This document shows, one piece after another, positions 17,549 to 26,669 of a stretch of 64,000 nt of DNA. Made by a program: the position numbers and the translations under genes. Position 1 is the first letter of the stretch, and each line of letters opens with the position of its first letter. Below the pieces are notes generated by a model that saw only the letters and a list, made by a program, of their open reading frames with translations, was not told the DNA's origin and ran no database searches. The stretch comes from Peteryoungia wuzhouensis (GTDB lineage Bacteria > Pseudomonadota > Alphaproteobacteria > Rhizobiales > Rhizobiaceae). The stretch lies in assembly GCF_003205195.1 (NCBI RefSeq), contig NZ_QJRY01000001.1:124001-188000 (forward strand), written 5' to 3'.

Positions 17549-18232
17549 ATGGATTTCATGAAGGTTTTGAAATCGCTGGAGGAACTGCTCTATGAGCTGG
17601 TATCCTGGCTGGTCTTCTATCCGCTGACGCTGTGGCGGGCCGTGGTCTCGCCTCTGTCGATGATGCGATACGCCGATCTGGAACTCGCCGACCGGATCGA
17701 GGACCAGTATGACGATGTGATCAGCCCGCCGCTCTTCCTGCTGATCACGCTTTTGATCGCGCAAGGGGTCTCGACCCTGATCCCGCGCACGGCGGCGGAG
17801 GCGACGGCAGAGGCCGAACTTGCGGCCTCGGACACCAATCTGCTGATTGCGCGGGGGGTGATCTTCGGCATCTTTCCGCTCGCCATGGCCGTGACGCTTC
17901 TGGTGTCGAAGCGGGCCAAGGTGACGCGCAACGCCTTGCGGCCGCCCTTCTTCAGCCAGTGTTACGTGGCCGCACCCTTCGTCTTCCTGCTCGGGCTTGC
18001 CATGGATCTCCTGATCATGCCCGGTGGCGGTGGCGTATATACCGGGATCGCGACGCTGGTTGTCGCGGTCATCTGGTACGGCCAGGCGCAGGTGCGGTGG
18101 TTCCGGCTCGACCTGACGATCGGCACGCTGCGGGCGGTCGGCCTGTTTGCCATCGCCTTTCTGATCGCACTCGTCGCAGCGCTGTGCGTGGCGCTGGCCG
18201 TAGGCTGGGGTTTGCAGCACTGGAAGAGCTGA
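17549..18232 (+). CDS. Multi-pass membrane protein of unknown function
   Basis: A 227-residue inner-membrane protein. A short amphipathic N-terminus precedes a hydrophobic segment with the sequence YPLTLWRAVVSPLSMMRYAD; further membrane helices lie near residues 60-75, 95-115, 135-155, 160-180 and 195-220. No catalytic or transport motif is visible. Rhizobial homologues are usually labelled permease without evidence. ATG 17549 was chosen over an upstream ATG because the upstream peptide falls in the short repeat. Confidence 0.7.
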   Translation: MDFMKVLKSLEELLYELVSWLVFYPLTLWRAVVSPLSMMRYADLELADRIEDQYDDVISPPLFLLITLLIAQGVSTLIPRTAAEATAEAELAASDTNLLIARGVIFGIFPLAMAVTLLVSKRAKVTRNALRPPFFSQCYVAAPFVFLLGLAMDLLIMPGGGGVYTGIATLVVAVIWYGQAQVRWFRLDLTIGTLRAVGLFAIAFLIALVAALCVALAVGWGLQHWKS

Positions 18233-18249
18233 GGCGAAGCGCTGAGGGC

Positions 18250-18504
18250 TCAATGCCCTCTTGGCGGGCGGGCCGGAGACAGCGCATGACCGACTTGGTG
18301 GTCGATCAGATGCTGTTCGGCGCTGTCGAAATCGCCGAAGCCATGGAACGCCGCATGGGACCAGAGGATACGGCCGCTGAGGAGCGGCGCGTCGATGGTC
18401 GAAATCAGGTGGCCGTGCATCGCGACATCGAAGGACACGAAACGATGTCCCTCAATCGCGGTTTCGGCGACATTGGCGATGGCAAAGCGTTTCTGCTGCG
18501 CCAT
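18250..18504 (-). CDS. Small unknown protein
   Basis: An 84-residue protein starting MAQQKRFAIANVAETAIEG. ATG 18504 has GGGAGGGAG just upstream, which is strong support for translation. The middle has several His (MHGHLIST, WSHAAFHGFGDF), and the end is Pro/Arg-rich. I do not recognise the family. It could be a metal-binding or regulatory peptide, but there is no firm evidence. Confidence 0.5.
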   Translation of the reverse strand: MAQQKRFAIANVAETAIEGHRFVSFDVAMHGHLISTIDAPLLSGRILWSHAAFHGFGDFDSAEQHLIDHQVGHALSPARPPRGH

Positions 18505-18659
18505 GCTCCCTCCCCGGATGCGCTGGCTGATCAGGCCCGATGCGGCGGGCCGCCCTTCCCCCCCGTATACATCCAGGGGTTTCTTTCGTTTTTGCGCATA
18601 ATAGGATGGAAGAAAAGGCACAGGCTGTGACTTTTCGTGGGAGAGGCCCACGGCGATGT

Positions 18660-18741
18660 GGAAAACGGCCGCAGGATGGGGTCTGCGCAGACTTTTGCGG
18701 AAAGTGAGGGCGCGGGCCGGCATTGCGCGGCCCGCTTTTTT
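18660..18741 (+). ncRNA. Candidate small RNA ending in an orphan terminator
   Basis: On the plus strand, a stem of GCGGGCCG and CGGCCCGC ends in six T (18712-18741), a textbook terminator. No plus-strand gene lies within 450 bases upstream; both flanking genes are on the minus strand. A self-complementary GTCTGCGCAGAC lies at 18681-18692. This suggests a short transcript of unknown start. No promoter was recognised. Confidence 0.3.
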
Positions 18742-18744
18742 ACC

Positions 18745-19266
18745 TCAGCTGCGGTTGTCGCGACGCGCCTGGCCATCCTTGACGAATTGCGAGACGCGGC
18801 CAACCTCCATCGGATTGACGAGATCGGGACCGCGCTCGTTGGGAACCGACCGCATGCCTTTCTTCGCGCGGCGCGAGGTCGGGCGCACGGGCCGCTTTGC
18901 GGCGCGACGGAGGGAGAGCGCCTTTTCGGCATTGTCCCTGAGTTCGGCGCGGGCCGACAGGCGCTTGCGGCGGGCGACCTCGGCATTGACCCGCTGCAGG
19001 GCGGCGGAGAGGGCTGCGAATTTTTCGCGGCTGCCGGCATTGTCGGCGGCGGGCTTGGCACCCGACGGGGCGACCTTGCCGCGCATTTCGCGGCGCTGGC
19101 GGCTGGCGATGTCGCGCGCCCGGTCACGGCGGTTGCGCAGATTGCGCTGCAAGGCCGTGAGCTCGGTGTCGGGGCAATCCGCCAGTTGCGGATGGCGGGA
19201 GGCCTCCACCAGTTCCTTTTCCTCCGCGTCGAGAAGGCGCAATTCCAGTCGGCGTGCCTGGGCCAT
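18745..19266 (-). CDS. Basic, Arg/Ala-rich unknown protein
   Basis: A 173-residue, strongly basic, mostly helical protein with a long charged coiled-coil-like stretch (LTALQRNLRNRRDRARDIAS) and a C-terminal Arg/Lys tail (KRPVRPTSRRAKKGMRS). It has no membrane segment. ATG 19266 has GGGAGACAG upstream. The composition would suit nucleic acid binding, but no known DNA- or RNA-binding fold is recognised. Confidence 0.65.
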   Translation of the reverse strand: MAQARRLELRLLDAEEKELVEASRHPQLADCPDTELTALQRNLRNRRDRARDIASRQRREMRGKVAPSGAKPAADNAGSREKFAALSAALQRVNAEVARRKRLSARAELRDNAEKALSLRRAAKRPVRPTSRRAKKGMRSVPNERGPDLVNPMEVGRVSQFVKDGQARRDNRS

Positions 19267-19416
19267 GTCTGTCTCCCTTGTAAGTTTCAGTCGTTCATAC
19301 AAGGGGTTAACCCCCGCTCGTCCGGCGGTGTTCCGAAAAAGCGGGGATCTGGAAGCTGACAAAGGTGTGAGCTCGCTGTGAAAGGCCGGGCGGTGCCCTG
19401 CCCTTTCGGCGCTGCA

Positions 19417-20310
19417 TCAGACCTTTACGTATTTGCGCCAGTCGTGCTCTTCCTTGAAGCCGAGGACCTCGCGGATCTTGGCGTTGGAAAGCGGTGCTGC
19501 AAAGCCGTCGAGATCACCCGTGATCGGCGTGTTCGGGGCGTATTTGGCGAGGAACTCGCGGGTCGGAATGGTGGCCGTGATCGTGTCGTTGACGGCGTTG
19601 AAGACCTGGAAGCCGAGGCCATCCTTCTTGACGCAGAGATCGACGATCTGGCCGAGGTCGCGGGCGTCGATATAAGACCAGGCATTGCGCTTGCGGCATG
19701 GCGGATCGGCGAGATAACCGGGGAAAGCGGCGTAATCTTCCGGCGAGATGACGTTGCCGATGCGCAGCGCATAGACGTCGATGCCGTAGCGCATGGCAAA
19801 GGCGCGCGCCGTCTTTTCGTTGACGACCTTGGAGAGGCCGTAACTGTCCATCGGGTCGGTGTCGTAGTCTTCGGTGAGGGGGAACTGGTGATAGTCCTTA
19901 TTCCCTTCGGCGAAGCAGACGCCATAGGTGGTTTCCGACGAGGCGATGATCACCTTCCTGATGCCGAGTTTCGCAGCGGCCTCGATGACATTGTAGGTCG
20001 AGATCGTGTTGGCGGCGAAGGTGGCATTGTCGGGCTTCATCAGGATGCGGGGGACGGCGGCGAAATGCACGACCGCATCGACCTTCTTCGGACCGCCGCC
20101 TTCCTCGTAACCGTCATAGCCGAAATGGCAGGAGAGCGCGTTAAAGACCTCGCCGGGATCGGTGACGTCGGTTAGAAGCGTGTGCACGCCGGGATGATCG
20201 AGCACGGTCTGGTCGACGTTCAACACCTTGTGGCCCTTATCCAAGAGATAGGGCACGACGTGACGTCCCGCCTTGCCGCTGCCGCCGGTGAACACGATGC
20301 GCTTGCCCAT
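19417..20310 (-). CDS. NAD-dependent epimerase/dehydratase family (extended SDR) protein
   Basis: A 297-residue extended short-chain dehydrogenase. The cofactor motif VFTGGSGKAGRHV is at the N-terminus, followed by AVVHFAAVPR, a Ser in SSETTYG and the catalytic pair in YGLSKVVNE (Tyr-x3-Lys). The substrate half has AWSYIDARDLGQ, common in sugar-nucleotide or uronate/lactone dehydrogenases. GGAGGAAAC precedes ATG 20310. No carbohydrate cluster surrounds it, so the substrate is open. Confidence 0.88.
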   Translation of the reverse strand: MGKRIVFTGGSGKAGRHVVPYLLDKGHKVLNVDQTVLDHPGVHTLLTDVTDPGEVFNALSCHFGYDGYEEGGGPKKVDAVVHFAAVPRILMKPDNATFAANTISTYNVIEAAAKLGIRKVIIASSETTYGVCFAEGNKDYHQFPLTEDYDTDPMDSYGLSKVVNEKTARAFAMRYGIDVYALRIGNVISPEDYAAFPGYLADPPCRKRNAWSYIDARDLGQIVDLCVKKDGLGFQVFNAVNDTITATIPTREFLAKYAPNTPITGDLDGFAAPLSNAKIREVLGFKEEHDWRKYVKV

Positions 20311-20461
20311 GGGTTTCCTCCTCGAAATTGGGTTGTCGGATGACCAGATAGCGCGGTGGCGGGCAAAGCGTAAGGGGGGAAGATGCGCCGCGACGGCGCC
20401 AAAGGAACCCAAGTCATGCCACCCGTGTTTCTCCCGGCACACCGAACCGAGGAGAGACGCC

Positions 20462-20941
20462 TTGAAACTCGACGATTTTGCAGACAGAGAGCCCGGATTC
20501 GTCCTGGAAGCGTTCTTTTCCGGGACATTGCGGGGATGGGGCGTGACGATCGGACGGCTCGGCGGTTTCCAGAACCGCTTCACCATCGATGCGCGCGGCC
20601 GCTTCGACGCCTCCGCCCAGGTGCTGTCACTGACGGAGGACTATTTCTTCGACGACGGCCATTCCGACACGCTGACCTGGACGATCCTGAAGCGCGGCGC
20701 CAACCGCTACGAAGGGCGCGAAACGCTGATCGACGGCGTGGCCGAGGGCGAGCAGGCGGGCTCGGCCTTCCGCTGGCAGTATGCGCGGGACGTGCCGCAG
20801 GCCGATGGCTCGAAGACCCGCTTCGGCTTCGACGACTGGTTCATTCTGCATGACGAGCGCCATATGAGCGTGCATGCCTCGCTGACCAAACTCGGCGTGG
20901 AGGTGGCCACCCTGGAGGCGTTCTACGAGCGGGTGGGGTGA
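20462..20941 (+). CDS. DUF3833-like protein
   Basis: A 159-residue protein matching the DUF3833 pattern: LEAFFSGTLRGWGVTIGR, FTIDARGRFD, LTEDYFFDDG and a late WFILHDERHMS. Many relatives are lipoproteins with a signal peptide; this one has none and seems cytosolic. The only start fitting the family is TTG 20462, with GAGGAGAGA upstream. It is divergent from the SDR gene. Confidence 0.75.
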   Translation: MKLDDFADREPGFVLEAFFSGTLRGWGVTIGRLGGFQNRFTIDARGRFDASAQVLSLTEDYFFDDGHSDTLTWTILKRGANRYEGRETLIDGVAEGEQAGSAFRWQYARDVPQADGSKTRFGFDDWFILHDERHMSVHASLTKLGVEVATLEAFYERVG

Positions 20942-21030
20942 TTGGGGGGGATCGGATTTTTGCGAGCGCGGGAAGATTTGTGCTTTTGCTCGCAAGGCGC
21001 TAAATTCGCTTTGATCGGAGCCGGCTGACC

Positions 21031-21336
21031 ATGACCACGGACAACATCAGTCTCGATTTCCTGGCGCAGCAATCCAAGCTGCAGATCGAGGAAGTGCGCC
21101 AACTTCGCAAGGAGATGGCAGACATGATGCGCCTTCTCAACGGTACCTATGATCTCACCCGACGGGTTGAGCGCCGCGAGACCGAGCTTCGCGACGACAT
21201 CGAGTTGATGATCAAGATGGAGCTCGGCGGTTCGCTTGCAAATATCCAGACCACCATCGACCACGCCCTGTCCCGGATCGAGACCAGCATCAGCGATGTG
21301 GCCCGCCGGGTGCAGATGCTGGAGAACAAGATCTAA
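21031..21336 (+). CDS. Small coiled-coil protein
   Basis: A 101-residue protein that is almost entirely helical and charged, with heptad-like spacing over most of its length (QSKLQIEEVRQLRKEMADMM and later VARRVQMLENKI). GGAG precedes ATG 21031. There is no membrane segment or known domain. Similar short coiled-coil proteins are common in rhizobia; the function is unknown. Confidence 0.6.
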   Translation: MTTDNISLDFLAQQSKLQIEEVRQLRKEMADMMRLLNGTYDLTRRVERRETELRDDIELMIKMELGGSLANIQTTIDHALSRIETSISDVARRVQMLENKI

Positions 21337-21409
21337 CCCTGTCTGTGGGCGGGCTTGACGGCCCCGCCACCCCTTCCCATCTCCTCCTCGACATCTAAGG
21401 AGGATGATG

Positions 21410-21787
21410 ATGGGTCTTTTCGATGCCTTGCTGGGACATGGATCGAGCGTCGATCCGGCCGATCTCGCCAAGCGGCTGGATGGCGTGTTGATCGAAGACG
21501 AACGGGTGGGGCTTGCCTTCAAGGTCATCCGCGACGTCTTCGTCTTCACCGACAAGCGGCTGATCCTGATCGACGTGCAGGGCATTACCGGCTCGAAGGT
21601 GGACTATACCTCCGTGCCTTACCGCGCGATCACCCGCTTTTCCGTCGAGACCGCCGGAACCTTCGATCTCGACAGCGAGCTGAAGATCTGGGTGTCGGGC
21701 GCCCATGAGCCGGTGACGAAGACACTGAAGAAGGGGACGGATGTGCGCGGCATACAACGGGCGCTGGCGACGGGGGTGTTAAGGTAG
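21410..21787 (+). CDS. PH-domain protein (bacterial pleckstrin-homology type)
   Basis: A 125-residue protein with the small bacterial PH-like fold: ADLAKRLDGVLIEDERV, FVFTDKRLILIDVQG, and PYRAITRFSVETAGTFD, ending with an amphipathic helix. Such proteins may bind membranes or partners; the ligand is unknown. Three in-frame ATGs start within seven bases; ATG 21410 has the best spacing from TAAGGAGG. It is the last gene before the AT-rich ATPase island. Confidence 0.8.
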   Translation: MGLFDALLGHGSSVDPADLAKRLDGVLIEDERVGLAFKVIRDVFVFTDKRLILIDVQGITGSKVDYTSVPYRAITRFSVETAGTFDLDSELKIWVSGAHEPVTKTLKKGTDVRGIQRALATGVLR

Positions 21788-21820
21788 AGCTGACCCGAGA
21801 GACGCCGCGAGCCTAACCTA

Positions 21821-23815
21821 CTAGAAGTCTTGCAACAGGATATCCAGCTTCCCAAAATACAACCTCATTTGAATGAAGTCATCTGAGGAAATGTGCTTCG
21901 CGTGAGCATCCGGCCGTCCGTACTTATTAATCTCCTCAAGCATGACACAAAACTTCTCTTTTTCAATATCAAAAACATTGGAGAAAGCATCCCACTCTCT
22001 TCGAAATACAGCGATCAATTCCAATAAGAACAATGGAGAGTTGTCGCTGTCTAGTAGACTCGCCAAGCTCGAATTCTCAAGCTTGTCCCTTCTCGCTTGA
22101 GGGACCGATGCCAAAACTTTCTTTAAGCCTTCTACCTTGCCGCATTTGATGCCTAAGCACGTTTTTGCCGCCATGCGAAGTCGTTTTTCGAGGGTATTTC
22201 TCCTCTGTGACACTTCCTCAACCATCGCGTCTGGGGACAGGTTTATTCTCTCGTATTTGTGTTTCTCGCGTATGATTGAGGCAAGACTTTCTAAGTTGAA
22301 CACGTATCCATTGTCACCACCGCTAATCAGACCGTAACCAATCAAATGACGTGTATAACTAGGATGACTTGCGGCAAATTCTTCGAAACTTTTCGCGTCC
22401 CCCTGAGCCAAAAATCTCAGCATGTCATATTCATCAGGATACCATTCCCTGAGAACATGAACCATCATCTCCAAGTAATCGAAAGAGTTATCATTAAACT
22501 GAGACTTCGCCTTAAGGTAGAGCGCCTTGTCGACCAAAACAGGCCTAACTGGCCCCGCAATTCTGTTTATCAAGCTGCAAACTTGGCGAATTAGGAATGG
22601 GTGCCCGCCAAAATCTTCCGTTAGCTTTCCGAACAACAATGGCTCGAATTTTAGCCCCATATAGTCACCCAGACGGGAAACCATCTCCCTTACTTGATCG
22701 ACGGTGAAAGATGGAACGTACTGACTCGGTATCGATGCATAAATTGGATTGTCATGACCGCCTACCGTTGGAGCCTCCACGCAACTTGGATTCGTTCCGA
22801 CAAGCATGTAAGAGAACACTCCGGGATGCTTCTGAAAAAAGCCCCTTAGTGTTTGCCATAAATATATGAAATCAACGCCGGTCCTCCAATGGGGAGACGA
22901 TCCCGTGCCGGGACTTATTCTCTCGACTTCATCGAGTATTATTAGAGTACGCGATTTTACACGTTTAAATACGCTGAGCATATCACGTTCAAATGACTCT
23001 GCGGCGTTCTTTTCATCATATCGAGATCTATCACTTTGACTAATTCTCAATCCATTCAGAGCTGCATAACTTTCCGCGACACTAGCAAGAAGCTCGTACC
23101 AACGCCTCAGGTGCACAGAGGGAGACTCGCAATCTAGCGACAGCACTTTGCCACCCTCTGATTGAAGGCGGCGCTCAATCGCATATACTATCGATGTCTT
23201 TCCGCTCTTTCTGAGCCCAAACAGGCTCGTATGCTCGCCAGATTTGTAACGACCAATCATCTCATTGATTAGATTGGTTCTTCCAAAGAAATATGTGTCC
23301 TTTTTAAGCGGCGACAAAAATGCGAACAAATCCCTTGTATAAAAATGAGATCTAAATCTGTTAAGAACGATTTCATTTACACTCCCCAAAGTCATCTCTT
23401 TGTACTCCAAGGGAATTACAATCGGATGCTCTGGATCAGACTTTAACAAGCGATCAACTTTCGCCTCCACATCTTGCGCTCTACTTATGAGTATCTCGCA
23501 AACCGTCTCGGTCCTCATTTTCGGTAAATTTGAAATGATTTTATCGAATATATCTAATGATCTCGGCTCAAAATTCGCGTAATCGCTAAATATACATACA
23601 ATCTCCCTCTCTATATTGAACATTTCTGACGTCTGCTTTGTCGGCTTCATCAGAAAATATCTATATTCAGACTGGGCGACCTTTATTGTCTCACCGGAGT
23701 TAGTCAGGTACCAGTGCTTTGAGAGGTTGCGAAGGATTTTTTGCTCATCCTCGCTAAATTTATGAAAGTGAAACTGCTTGTGAATCCCCGGGTTCGTTTG
23801 CGTTTTGTCAAGCAC
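21821..23815 (-). CDS. Large STAND-like P-loop ATPase, possible defence protein
   Basis: A protein of about 664 residues. Residues about 1-170 form an unrecognised N-terminal domain. A P-loop NTPase follows: FFGRTNLINEM (the FGR lead-in of novel STAND ATPases), Walker A GLRKSGKTS (about 200-208), Walker B TLIILDEVE (about 290-298) and GGHPFLIRQVC (about 403-413). A helical region leads to a C-terminal domain with INKYGRPDAHAKHIS, reminiscent of the R/H motif of HEPN ribonucleases but with non-standard spacing. GTG 23815 has GGAGG five bases upstream. The gene is far AT-richer than both neighbours and stands alone, which suggests horizontal transfer. An anti-phage role is inferred; DNA repair or signalling ATPase are alternatives. 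Confidence 0.8.
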   Translation of the reverse strand: MLDKTQTNPGIHKQFHFHKFSEDEQKILRNLSKHWYLTNSGETIKVAQSEYRYFLMKPTKQTSEMFNIEREIVCIFSDYANFEPRSLDIFDKIISNLPKMRTETVCEILISRAQDVEAKVDRLLKSDPEHPIVIPLEYKEMTLGSVNEIVLNRFRSHFYTRDLFAFLSPLKKDTYFFGRTNLINEMIGRYKSGEHTSLFGLRKSGKTSIVYAIERRLQSEGGKVLSLDCESPSVHLRRWYELLASVAESYAALNGLRISQSDRSRYDEKNAAESFERDMLSVFKRVKSRTLIILDEVERISPGTGSSPHWRTGVDFIYLWQTLRGFFQKHPGVFSYMLVGTNPSCVEAPTVGGHDNPIYASIPSQYVPSFTVDQVREMVSRLGDYMGLKFEPLLFGKLTEDFGGHPFLIRQVCSLINRIAGPVRPVLVDKALYLKAKSQFNDNSFDYLEMMVHVLREWYPDEYDMLRFLAQGDAKSFEEFAASHPSYTRHLIGYGLISGGDNGYVFNLESLASIIREKHKYERINLSPDAMVEEVSQRRNTLEKRLRMAAKTCLGIKCGKVEGLKKVLASVPQARRDKLENSSLASLLDSDNSPLFLLELIAVFRREWDAFSNVFDIEKEKFCVMLEEINKYGRPDAHAKHISSDDFIQMRLYFGKLDILLQDF

Positions 23816-24023
23816 GGCCACCTCCAGTTATCTAGCTACAATCAGTTCTACCTGAAGATATGGTGCCAATTCCAGCTCATAGTTGTGCGGTTCAGCAGGT
23901 ATTCGCATGCCGGCCCGCCGCCCTCACCCCGCCCCCAAACTTCCCTCACCCGCGAATCAGTGATACCCGTTCGACCTCATCATCCGCGCGGCGCAGCCGC
24001 CCGTTCTGAAGGTCCTGCCACCC

Positions 24024-24608
24024 TTGTTTCGTGTTCCCCTCCTCGTCGCGATCGCGCTTATCACTGCCTTTGGCGGGGCGATCCTGTCGGCGCAGTCGAT
24101 GCTTTCGGCGTCGGTCGGGTTCGGGGCGATCGAGGTGTCCGGGTGGCGGGCGTTTCCCGCCGCGCAGACCGTCGATGCCGACCCTTACGCCAAGGCGCAT
24201 CGGGCGAAGGCCGGCCGGTTGCTCTATGGCTCGGCGGAGGGTTTGCAGTTCACGGCGCTGCGCGATTCCAAGGGGCTTTCGCTGACCGGAACCTGTTCCT
24301 ACCGGCTTTACGGCCGAACGCCGGTGGCGCGGCTGTGGACGCTTTATGCGGCCGACAGCTCCGGTGTGCCGCTGGTTGCCGGGCCGGACCTGCCGGTCGC
24401 CAAGAATTCGCAGCGGATCCTGCGCCAGCGCGACGGAACCTTCGAGATCGCCATTTCGCGCACCGCCAAGGCCGGCAACTGGCTGGCTTTGCCCGATACG
24501 GGCGGGTTCCAGCTGGTGCTGACGCTGCTCGATACGCCGGCTGCCGCCTCGACTGGCCTCTCGGGGCTGGAAATGCCCGTGGTCGAGCAGACGGGATGCG
24601 GCCAATGA
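24024..24608 (+). CDS. DUF1214-type exported protein
   Basis: A 194-residue protein with an N-terminal membrane anchor or signal (PLLVAIALITAFGGAIL). The body matches DUF1214: WRAFPAAQTVDADPYAKAHR, LTGTCSYRLYG, ARLWTLYAAD and an RDGTFEIAIS strand. The function is unknown; the family often accompanies DUF1254. TTG 24024 is the best available start, but an upstream non-ATG start in the same frame is possible. Its TGA overlaps the ATG of the next gene (ATGA), so the two are translationally coupled. Confidence 0.8.
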   Translation: MFRVPLLVAIALITAFGGAILSAQSMLSASVGFGAIEVSGWRAFPAAQTVDADPYAKAHRAKAGRLLYGSAEGLQFTALRDSKGLSLTGTCSYRLYGRTPVARLWTLYAADSSGVPLVAGPDLPVAKNSQRILRQRDGTFEIAISRTAKAGNWLALPDTGGFQLVLTLLDTPAAASTGLSGLEMPVVEQTGCGQ

Positions 24609-25156
24609 GACAGTTTCTCTATGCCCTCGTCACCGGGATTTTCGGCGCGGTTCTCCTGCATATCATCATCATTCTCGGCGTGCCGCATTTCACCGGCCAG
24701 GACGCCTATACGCGGGTGACACAGGAGGGGCCGCCCTTCGTCTTCCATGCGCTCGGCAGCCGGCCCGACAAAACGGGGCTGGCCGGTCTCGACCCCTTCC
24801 TCAAGGTGGCGGTCTGCCATTTCGACATCACCCGCCAGCCGCTGTCGCTGGTGGCGGCCGGTGACGGCGTCGATTTCTGGTCGGTCGGCATCTTCGACCA
24901 GGACGGCAACGAGGTCTATTCGATGAATGACCGCACCTCCGTTGCCGGCGATCTCGACATGCTGGTGGCAACCCCGGTGCAGGTGGCGCAATTGCGCAAG
25001 ACGCCGATTGCGGCGCTGGCCGAGACCATTCTCGTCGAACATCGGGGCACGGCGGGTTATGTGGTGCTGAGGGCGCTGGCCGCGCAGGAGAGCGCCGGGC
25101 CGGAGGCGCAGGCTTTCCTGAAGGATGCCGAGTGCCTGCCCTTTACCGGGCGCTGA
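24605..25156 (+). CDS. DUF1254-type membrane-anchored protein
   Basis: A 183-residue protein beginning with a membrane helix (FLYALVTGIFGAVLLHIIII). The soluble part contains FVFHALG, DPFLKVAVCHFDI, DFWSVGIFDQDGNEVYSMND and a closing strand with TILVEHRGTAGY. It corresponds to the DUF1254 partner that is often fused to DUF1214 in other bacteria; here they are two overlapping genes. It probably acts in the periplasm. No enzyme activity is established. Confidence 0.8.
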   Translation: MRQFLYALVTGIFGAVLLHIIIILGVPHFTGQDAYTRVTQEGPPFVFHALGSRPDKTGLAGLDPFLKVAVCHFDITRQPLSLVAAGDGVDFWSVGIFDQDGNEVYSMNDRTSVAGDLDMLVATPVQVAQLRKTPIAALAETILVEHRGTAGYVVLRALAAQESAGPEAQAFLKDAECLPFTGR

Positions 25157-25220
25157 GCGGCTGCCGCATTCCCGGTCTCCGTGAACATCTCACGCGGCGG
25201 AAAGACGACGTCAGGCTCCG

Positions 25221-26174
25221 TCAGTTGATCGGGCCGTCGACCAGCACGCTGCCGAGGCGGATGACCATCTTGCGATCGAAGAGATGCGGGCGGGCAAACA
25301 TCCAGTGCAGGGCCTCCTTGGAGGTCCAGGGACGCTTGTAGGGACGGATCGACGTCAGCGCCTCGAAGACATCGCAGACCGTGCTCAGCCGCACCGGCAG
25401 GTTGAGCGCATCCTGCTTGAGCCCCAGCGGATAGCCGGATCCATCCAGCGCCTCGTGGTGCAGGCGACAGATATCGAGCACCATCGGCGGAATGCCGGGA
25501 TAGGTTTTCAGCAACTGGTAGCCGACCTCCGGATGGCTGCGGATCACCTCGCGCTCCGCACGGGTCAGTTCGCCCGGCTTGGTCAGGATCTCGTTGGGGA
25601 TCAGCAGCTTGCCGATATCGTGCAGCATGCCCGCGACGCCGAGCACGCCGACCATTTCCTCATCGACATTGAGCGCATTGCCCAGAAGGGTCATCATGCC
25701 GCTGACGGCCAGCGAATGCACATAGGTGGTTTCATCCTTGCTTTTCAGCCGGGTGACTTCGAGCGCGATGACAGCGCTGTCCTTCCAGGTTCGCGCATTG
25801 CTGTCGGCGACAGCCGAGAGATCATCCAGATCGAGAGCGCCACCGGCGACCATATCGGTCAGCCGCGTCTTCAGCGCCTGGCGGGACTGGTCGAGATCGT
25901 TGCGCACCTTCTGGATCTCGGCGGCCTGTGCGTCCGCGGCCGAATTCGGGGCTGTGCGGCGCCGGGACGGGCGCGCCTCAGGCATGCGCCCCTCCGCATC
26001 CAGACCCAGCGCGACATTGATCAGCACGTCGCTTGCCGAACTCTTGGCAATGGCGGCCAGATCACGGTCGCTGGTCAGAATGAAGCGGCGCTTGGCGAAC
26101 TCCCCGCTCGGGCAGGCGACGCTTTCGATGAACATGCCCTTGCGGATGCGGTCCTTGGTCAGCTTGACGAGCAT
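25221..26174 (-). CDS. HD-GYP cyclic di-GMP phosphodiesterase
   Basis: A 317-residue cytoplasmic protein. The N-terminal 120 residues match the DUF3391 region found before HD-GYP domains, with a charged linker. The HD-GYP domain carries the metal-binding HDIGK and the extended motif HHEALDGSGYPLGL with intact GYP, so hydrolysis of cyclic di-GMP is expected. No receiver or membrane segment is present. It is a single gene convergent with the DUF1254 gene, and it could counteract the cyclase at 3.0-4.2 kb. Confidence 0.92.
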   Translation of the reverse strand: MLVKLTKDRIRKGMFIESVACPSGEFAKRRFILTSDRDLAAIAKSSASDVLINVALGLDAEGRMPEARPSRRRTAPNSAADAQAAEIQKVRNDLDQSRQALKTRLTDMVAGGALDLDDLSAVADSNARTWKDSAVIALEVTRLKSKDETTYVHSLAVSGMMTLLGNALNVDEEMVGVLGVAGMLHDIGKLLIPNEILTKPGELTRAEREVIRSHPEVGYQLLKTYPGIPPMVLDICRLHHEALDGSGYPLGLKQDALNLPVRLSTVCDVFEALTSIRPYKRPWTSKEALHWMFARPHLFDRKMVIRLGSVLVDGPIN

Positions 26175-26453
26175 GGATAGAAACGGCGCTCCGCGGTATC
26201 CGACCTTTCTGCCGCGAGACGCAGAGAGGCTTCAGTTTCGATTATCATTATATTTTACGAGAATTATTGAAGGCAGGTAAATATTCTAAAATACAAACAG
26301 GACCTGTCGATCCGGCACAATTCACCTGTCCGGAATGGGCCTGGGGGCGGCACCATGGCGTGCCGGGCACCCGTCCAGTCGCAAGGACCCGGACGGTTTG
26401 GCAGGGTCGAGCTGCAGGGCAGAGCCAAACTGGGAGGCTCGCTCAGCCCCGTT

Positions 26454-26669
26454 TCAAAAGGGTCTGCGGTCGGTGCCTTGCGGCGTGGGCAATGCCGGGA
26501 GGGTGGGCAGTTCGACGCGCGGCCAGATGGCCTGGGTATCCAGCCGTTCGTGGCGGATGCCGGTGAAGAAGAGGATTTCGGCCTTGGTGCCGCCGGTCTC
26601 GGCCTTCAGCGGTGCGCGGGCGCGCCGCGCCGCATCCTGCCGGTCCTTGATCCTGATGATGTCTGCCAT
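26454..26669 (-). CDS. Small conserved-looking unknown protein
   Basis: A 71-residue protein starting MADIIRIKDRQDAARRARAP and ending in a Pro-rich tail. AAAGGAGACG precedes ATG 26669, which fixes the start; further upstream in-frame sequence is poor. The basic helix followed by GTKAEILFFTGIRHERL suggests a real rhizobial small protein, but I cannot assign a function. Confidence 0.6.
   Translation of the reverse strand: MADIIRIKDRQDAARRARAPLKAETGGTKAEILFFTGIRHERLDTQAIWPRVELPTLPALPTPQGTDRRPF

Noticed and set aside
23741-25156. A 471-codon frame that would fuse upstream sequence to the DUF1254 protein
   Set aside because: The first part overlaps the ATPase gene end and the DUF1214 gene in another frame; the ATG at 24605 overlapping the DUF1214 stop is the natural start.
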